A stretch of DNA of 37,335 nt from CAUZFZ01 sp963579025 (GTDB taxonomy: Bacteria; Planctomycetota; Planctomycetia; Planctomycetales; Planctomycetaceae), in assembly GCA_963579025.1 (NCBI GenBank), contig CAUZFZ010000108.1:1-37335 (forward strand), given 5' to 3'. The notes under the pieces were generated by a model. It ran no database searches. It worked only from the letters and a program-made list of their open reading frames with translations, and was not told where the DNA came from. Position 1 is the first letter of the stretch. Every line of letters begins with the position of its first letter. The position numbers were made by a program, and so were the translations under genes. Positions 34,185-37,335 of this stretch are shown one piece after another.

Positions 34185-34485
34185 CAAGTGATCTCCTGGT
34201 GTGATGCGGCGAGTCGGAGTCGCAGTTTTCGAGCTGCTGCCCGAACAACTCCGCGGTTGCGCATTGAGTTCTGCGAGGACCCTGTCGCCTCCGAAAAGTC
34301 ACAGCCTGTTAGCCGTACACCTGCAAGATACCGGATCGACCGAGTTCAGCAACAACCCGCGAGGGGCATGCACGTTGGTATCGGTATCTCGTTTGGCCTC
34401 CGAATTCCGTCGCGATACACTGAATCTCTCATTTCTATCCGTGTGCCATTCTGCATGCCACTTTGACAATTTGATGGAGCGGGCC
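34185..34485. promoter_or_regulatory. Divergent upstream region of ybbN and the TPR gene
   Basis: This 301-base gap must hold both promoters. I see no convincing promoter boxes, palindromes or small genes. The frame of the TPR gene stays open across it on the plus strand but without protein-like composition. Confidence 0.35.
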
Positions 34486-36009
34486 ATGACTCCAGACGAA
34501 GTTCGCGTCGCCGCGGTTGCGCGATTCAAGCAGGGCAAGGACGCGCTCACGAACGGGGATCCTGAAGCAGCTGTCTCGCTGTTTCAAAAGGCGCTCGAGC
34601 TGTCGCCCGAGTCGGCTCAGGTGCGCCGTACATTGCGGGATACGCAACGCAGGGTCGTTCCCCAGAGGCACGAGTTGCCCCAGGAGTCGAGCCGGAAGCT
34701 GTCCAGTCTGAAAATGCACATGAAGGTCATGGAGGCTGAGGGTGACTGGAAGAATCTTGAAAGAGCGGCGGAAGAGGCAGCCAGTCTTGATCCGTGGGAT
34801 GTCGACGTTGAAGCGATGACGGCCGCCGCCACACTGGGCCTCGAATACCGCGCTACCGTATTCGTGTTCTACCAGCGTGTCGCCAAACGCGAACCCACGA
34901 ACACAACCTACCTGCGGCGGTGTGCCTCGCTGCTTGAGCTGAACGGTCAGGACGAAAAGGCCTTTGAGTTCTGGCACCGCATCCAGCGGGTGGATCCAGG
35001 ACATTCGCTGGCGCGGAAGCGCGTCGACGACGGACTGGCCAAGGGATTCGTTGCACCGGCCATTGCGAAGAAGCCGTCGTCGCCGGGATTGTTTGGTGGA
35101 GACACGGTTATTGGTGAAGGTGACACCTCGCACGGAGATAAAAAAGTCCCGACCGAAGCCATGGCCAAACTTCGTGCGACGCACGTCGACCCTGACAGTG
35201 GCATGTCTGCGGACAGTGGCATGTCTGCCGACAGCGGTATGTCTGCCGACAGTGGTATGTCTGTGGCAAAGCCCTCTGCGAGACCACACGCGGCGGCTGG
35301 TCATTCCAGTCCTCCGGCTGCACAGCAAGGACCGTCTGGCCCTCCGGGACCGCGTACAGGACCAGTCGGTCCGCCATCGGCGGGTCCATCGCGACCGCCA
35401 GGAGCCGCCAGACCATCCCCATCACCCGGTGCAGGTCCAGCCACGCCTCCTCCCAGTGTCCGTCCACTCGGTGCAGGTCCAGCCGCACGCCCTCCGGCCG
35501 TCCGGCCGCCGGGTGCAGGTCCAACCGCTCCTCCTCCGACCGTGCGCCCATCCGGTGCCGGACCAGCAGCGCCTCCTCGGACCGTCCGTCCAACCGCCGT
35601 GCCAACGGAGGCTCGTTCCTCTGCACTACCGTCTCGACTCGATCGATCGGAGCCGTTGCCTGGATCTGGCCTGTCAGCGCCGCCGCCGAGCGTCGGTGTC
35701 TTACCCGTAACTGCACCAGCACCCGCAGATCCCGAACGGGAGTTCTCCGTATCGATTCCGGATGACATGCCCGAGCATGTGCAGCACCTGTTGTCCGTTG
35801 CCAGTTCGATGGTCGCACGCGATCTCTCGTCAGACGCGTGCAGCGTGCTGGAAACAGCCGTCCCGCTTTCGGACGGAGACGCATGGATCAAAGGGATGCT
35901 GATGCTGCTCAAACGACGGCCAGTGGCTGACCGACCAGACTGCGATGACGAGCTTGTCGACATTCGCCCGGCGAACGCGTCGTCATCGTCGGATGTTTTC
36001 GTGGAATAA
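34486..36009 (+). CDS. TPR protein with DSGMSA and GAGP-Pro repeat tracts
   Basis: A 507-residue protein I cannot assign to a named family. Residues 1-200 are TPR-like helices (GKDALTNGDPEAAVSLFQKAL, then AYRATVFVFYQRVAKREPT-type pairs). Residues 237-260 are four DSGMS(A/V) units. Residues about 280-375 are Pro/Ala/Gly-rich and include four 14-residue units of the form GAGPxxPPPxVRPx (315-370). A conserved-looking helical C-terminal domain (DDMPEHVQHLLSVAS, then GDAWIKGMLMLLKRRP) closes it. No signal or membrane segment is seen. ATG 34486 has ATGGAGC six bases upstream; the open frame starts at 34201. It may act as a scaffold, with the repeats as a flexible spacer. Confidence 0.8.
   Translation: MTPDEVRVAAVARFKQGKDALTNGDPEAAVSLFQKALELSPESAQVRRTLRDTQRRVVPQRHELPQESSRKLSSLKMHMKVMEAEGDWKNLERAAEEAASLDPWDVDVEAMTAAATLGLEYRATVFVFYQRVAKREPTNTTYLRRCASLLELNGQDEKAFEFWHRIQRVDPGHSLARKRVDDGLAKGFVAPAIAKKPSSPGLFGGDTVIGEGDTSHGDKKVPTEAMAKLRATHVDPDSGMSADSGMSADSGMSADSGMSVAKPSARPHAAAGHSSPPAAQQGPSGPPGPRTGPVGPPSAGPSRPPGAARPSPSPGAGPATPPPSVRPLGAGPAARPPAVRPPGAGPTAPPPTVRPSGAGPAAPPRTVRPTAVPTEARSSALPSRLDRSEPLPGSGLSAPPPSVGVLPVTAPAPADPEREFSVSIPDDMPEHVQHLLSVASSMVARDLSSDACSVLETAVPLSDGDAWIKGMLMLLKRRPVADRPDCDDELVDIRPANASSSSDVFVE
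35194..35265 (+). repeat. Four 18-bp in-frame tandem repeats (DSGMSA)
   Basis: Units start at 35194, 35212, 35230 and 35248, differing by a few silent bases, and encode DSGMSA, DSGMSA, DSGMSA and DSGMSV. Unit length is a multiple of three, so copy-number change would keep the frame. Confidence 0.9.
35428..35595 (+). repeat. Four 42-bp in-frame tandem repeats (GAGP...VRP)
   Basis: Units start at 35428, 35470, 35512 and 35554, each opening with GGTGCAGGTCC or GGTGCCGGACC, and encode 14-residue GAGPxxPPxxVRPx blocks. The array also opens long spurious frames on the opposite strand. Confidence 0.88.
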
Positions 36010-36013
36010 CGCC

Positions 36014-36180
36014 ACGTTTGGCGCGGGTCTCTGACCCCTACGTTCGGCGCGGGTCTCCGACCCCGCCGACTTTCTGACCGAAGGTCTCCGGCGATCTTCC
36101 TTCCAGTCTCAAACGTGCCAGGAGGCAACCGGGGAGACCTTCGGTCGGTGCTTCGGCGGGGTCGGAGACCCGCGCCGAAC
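36014..36180. repeat. 167-bp nested palindrome between convergent genes
   Basis: A perfect 28-bp inverted pair (36042-36069 and 36153-36180) encloses a second perfect 14-bp pair (36076-36089 and 36133-36146). In front of the left arm, the first part of it is repeated in tandem at 26-bp period (36014 and 36040). A 16-17-base motif CCAGTCTCA(A/C)ACGTGCC occurs near 36103 and again near 36205, over the end of the next gene. It is likely a dispersed element and may also serve as a bidirectional terminator. Confidence 0.75.
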
Positions 36181-36210
36181 ACGCGGTCTCCTGCTATTTG
36201 CCGTCCAGTC

Positions 36211-37227
36211 TCACACGTGCCGGTAGTCAGCCGGGTCGATGCGATGCTGTTTCAACAACCGGTACATTGTCCCGCGCGGGAGATTCGCCTCGTTGGCGGC
36301 GGCCTGTACATGTCCGCGATGCCGCTTCAGCAGACTGGTGAAATACTCGCGTTCGAACCGAGCCGTGAATTCTTTCCGCAGCTCGAAAAATCCGCGAGGT
36401 TGCTCACCGCCCGTTCGATCGACCGACGCCAGCAACGCCACAGGCAGGTCCTCGGCACCAATGATGTCACGGTCGGACAGTGTGATCGCGCGGCGGATGA
36501 CATTCTGCAGTTCGCGTACATTGCCCGGCCAATGGTGCCGTCTTAACAAGGCCCACGCTTCCGTTGAAAACGCCGGAACCGGTCGCTCCATTTCACGACT
36601 GAATCGTTCGGAAAACGACTCCGCCAACAGCCCCAGATCGTCCCCGCGTTCGCGCAGCGGGGGAAGATCGATGCGCACGACGTTGATCCGGTAGAACAGG
36701 TCCTCGCGAAACTGCTGTGCCTGGACCATTCGATCCAGATCGCGGGCGGTGGCCGCGACAACGCGCACGTCGATATCGACTTCGACATTTCCACCCACGC
36801 GACGCAGTCGCCGTTCCTGCAGAACTCGTAATAGCTTCGCCTGCAGGACTGCCGGCAGATCGCCGATCTCGTCCAGAAAAAACGTCCCGCCACTGGCGGC
36901 TTCCAGCAGTCCCTGTCGTTGCCGGTCTGCACCCGTAAATGCACCGCGCTCGTAACCGAACAGTTCGCTTTCGAGCAGGTTTTCGGGAATGGCCCCGCAG
37001 TCGACTGGTACGAAAGAGCCATTGGCACGACGGCTCAGTTCGTGCACGGACCGCGCGATCAGTTCCTTGCCGGTACCAGTTTCACCCAGGATCAGCACGT
37101 CGACGTTCGTGTCGGCCACACGCAGCAGCGTGTCGTGGACTTTCTGCATGGCCGGGCTGCGGCCAAGGCATTGTTCGATGGACGGACGTGCTTTCACTGG
37201 ATTCCAATCTTGCCGTTGTCGTCCCAT
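36211..37227 (-). CDS. Sigma-54 activator without sensory domain
   Basis: A 338-residue bacterial enhancer-binding protein that drives sigma-54 RNA polymerase by ATP hydrolysis. AAA+ domain residues about 18-245: LGETGTGKEL (Walker A), FGYERGAFTGA (the sigma-54 contact loop intact), GGTFFLDEIGDLP (Walker B), the second-region RVVAATARDLD, FREDLFYRINVVRIDLPPLRER (arginine finger), and HHWPGNVRELQN. A Fis-type helix-turn-helix follows at the C-terminus (GHVQAAANEANLPRGTMYRLLKQ). Only about 20 residues precede the AAA+ domain, so it has no receiver, GAF or PAS domain, like PspF. It may then be controlled by a partner protein. Start ATG 37227, with only a weak SD. The stop lies 30 bases past the large palindrome. 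Confidence 0.92.
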   Translation of the reverse strand: MGRQRQDWNPVKARPSIEQCLGRSPAMQKVHDTLLRVADTNVDVLILGETGTGKELIARSVHELSRRANGSFVPVDCGAIPENLLESELFGYERGAFTGADRQRQGLLEAASGGTFFLDEIGDLPAVLQAKLLRVLQERRLRRVGGNVEVDIDVRVVAATARDLDRMVQAQQFREDLFYRINVVRIDLPPLRERGDDLGLLAESFSERFSREMERPVPAFSTEAWALLRRHHWPGNVRELQNVIRRAITLSDRDIIGAEDLPVALLASVDRTGGEQPRGFFELRKEFTARFEREYFTSLLKRHRGHVQAAANEANLPRGTMYRLLKQHRIDPADYRHV

Positions 37228-37279
37228 CGCTTGCCGAAATGCGTCACTCGAAGGCCAGTGTTCTGTCAGGCCTTTAATC

Positions 37280-37332
37280 AGGGTGGCTGGGGTCGAACGA
37301 AGTGAGCCCCCAGACGTGTTTACTGGGGGCTC
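37280..37332. repeat. Dispersed palindrome with two exclusive hairpins
   Basis: GAGCCCCCAG (37304-37313) pairs perfectly with CTGGGGGCTC (37323-37332) across 9 bases. CTGGGG (37287-37292) can instead pair with CCCCAG (37308-37313), so the two hairpins exclude each other. AGGGTGGCTG at the front matches the truncated copy at 1340. It is in the upstream region of the sigma-54 activator and cut by the window end. Confidence 0.65.
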
Positions 37333-37335
37333 GCG

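Noticed and set aside
34462..34470. TTGACA as a -35 box for the TPR gene
   Set aside because: It lies only about 20 bases before the start codon, leaving no room for a -10 box and leader.
34185..34485. Plus-strand extension of the TPR gene upstream of 34486
   Set aside because: The frame is open but lacks protein-like composition, and a good SD precedes ATG 34486.
35194..35265. Tandem repeats considered as a CRISPR array
   Set aside because: Units are contiguous 18-mers without spacers and encode an in-frame peptide repeat.
35301..36182. 293-codon minus-strand frame
   Set aside because: Arises from the Pro/Ala/Gly repeat tract of the TPR gene and the palindrome; no start signal or domain.

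Overview
The window looks like chromosomal DNA of a planctomycete (Planctomycetota, most like the Planctomycetales). The call rests on its gene families. It has a Tat-exported DUF1552 protein followed by a large DUF1587/1595/1592/1588/1585 cytochrome, and two secreted formylglycine sulfatases. It has a PVC-type CxxCH heme protein with a propeller and HEAT repeats, symporters with unusual extensions, and FHA-domain proteins beside a Tad-type ATPase. Apart from the first ~1.3 kb the DNA is GC-rich with uniform codon use. I see no tRNA, rRNA, CRISPR array, transposase or phage module.

Layout. 1-1.37 kb: a lower-GC stretch with one unrecognised ORF (possibly an inactive trypsin-like protein) and about 0.6 kb without a convincing gene. 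1.37-4.1 kb (+): a DUF1295 membrane protein and a sodium/solute symporter. 4.1-7.7 kb (-): an operon of acetyl-CoA synthetase and glycogen synthase, its end overlapping the symporter end by 4 bases. 8.2-15.8 kb: a sulfatase (-), then DUF1552, the two-heme cytochrome with an inserted LamG-like domain, and a second sulfatase (+), all exported. 15.9-19.3 kb (-): a tight cluster of a symporter, a 57-residue one-helix protein, an SRAP DNA-crosslink protein and GDP-mannose 4,6-dehydratase. 19.4-21.4 kb: an exported DJ-1/PfpI protein (+), then an exported protein with three CPxSG...FCCxxC units and an exported Cys-rich protein (-). 21.6-24.8 kb (-): an FHA protein and an FHA-CpaF/TadA ATPase. 25.5-29.6 kb (+): an alpha/beta hydrolase, a cyclase-family hydrolase and a molybdopterin oxidoreductase. 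29.6-34.2 kb (-): the PVC-type heme protein and a YbbN-like thioredoxin-TPR protein. 34.5-36.0 kb (+): a TPR protein with two in-frame tandem-repeat tracts. 36.2-37.2 kb (-): a sigma-54 activator with no sensory domain.

Working together. The 8-16 kb block fits extracellular breakdown or remodelling of sulfated polysaccharide with attached c-type heme proteins. acs-glgA could join acetate activation to carbon storage. The 57-residue protein is probably a symporter subunit. The two FHA proteins suggest phospho-threonine control of a Tad-type machine whose other parts are not here. The two Cys-rich exported proteins suggest metal or thiol handling in the cell envelope.

The intergenic gaps carry many palindromic or tandem elements: a 167-bp nested palindrome near 36.1 kb, a 121-bp MITE-like element near 27.4 kb, related hairpins, a GGGTGGCTG...GCCCCCAG element at both ends of the window, two degenerate heptamer arrays and a CCCTG x6 microsatellite. 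They are probably dispersed elements of this genome and are the least explained part of the window. Functions are inferred from motifs seen by eye; no database search was possible.
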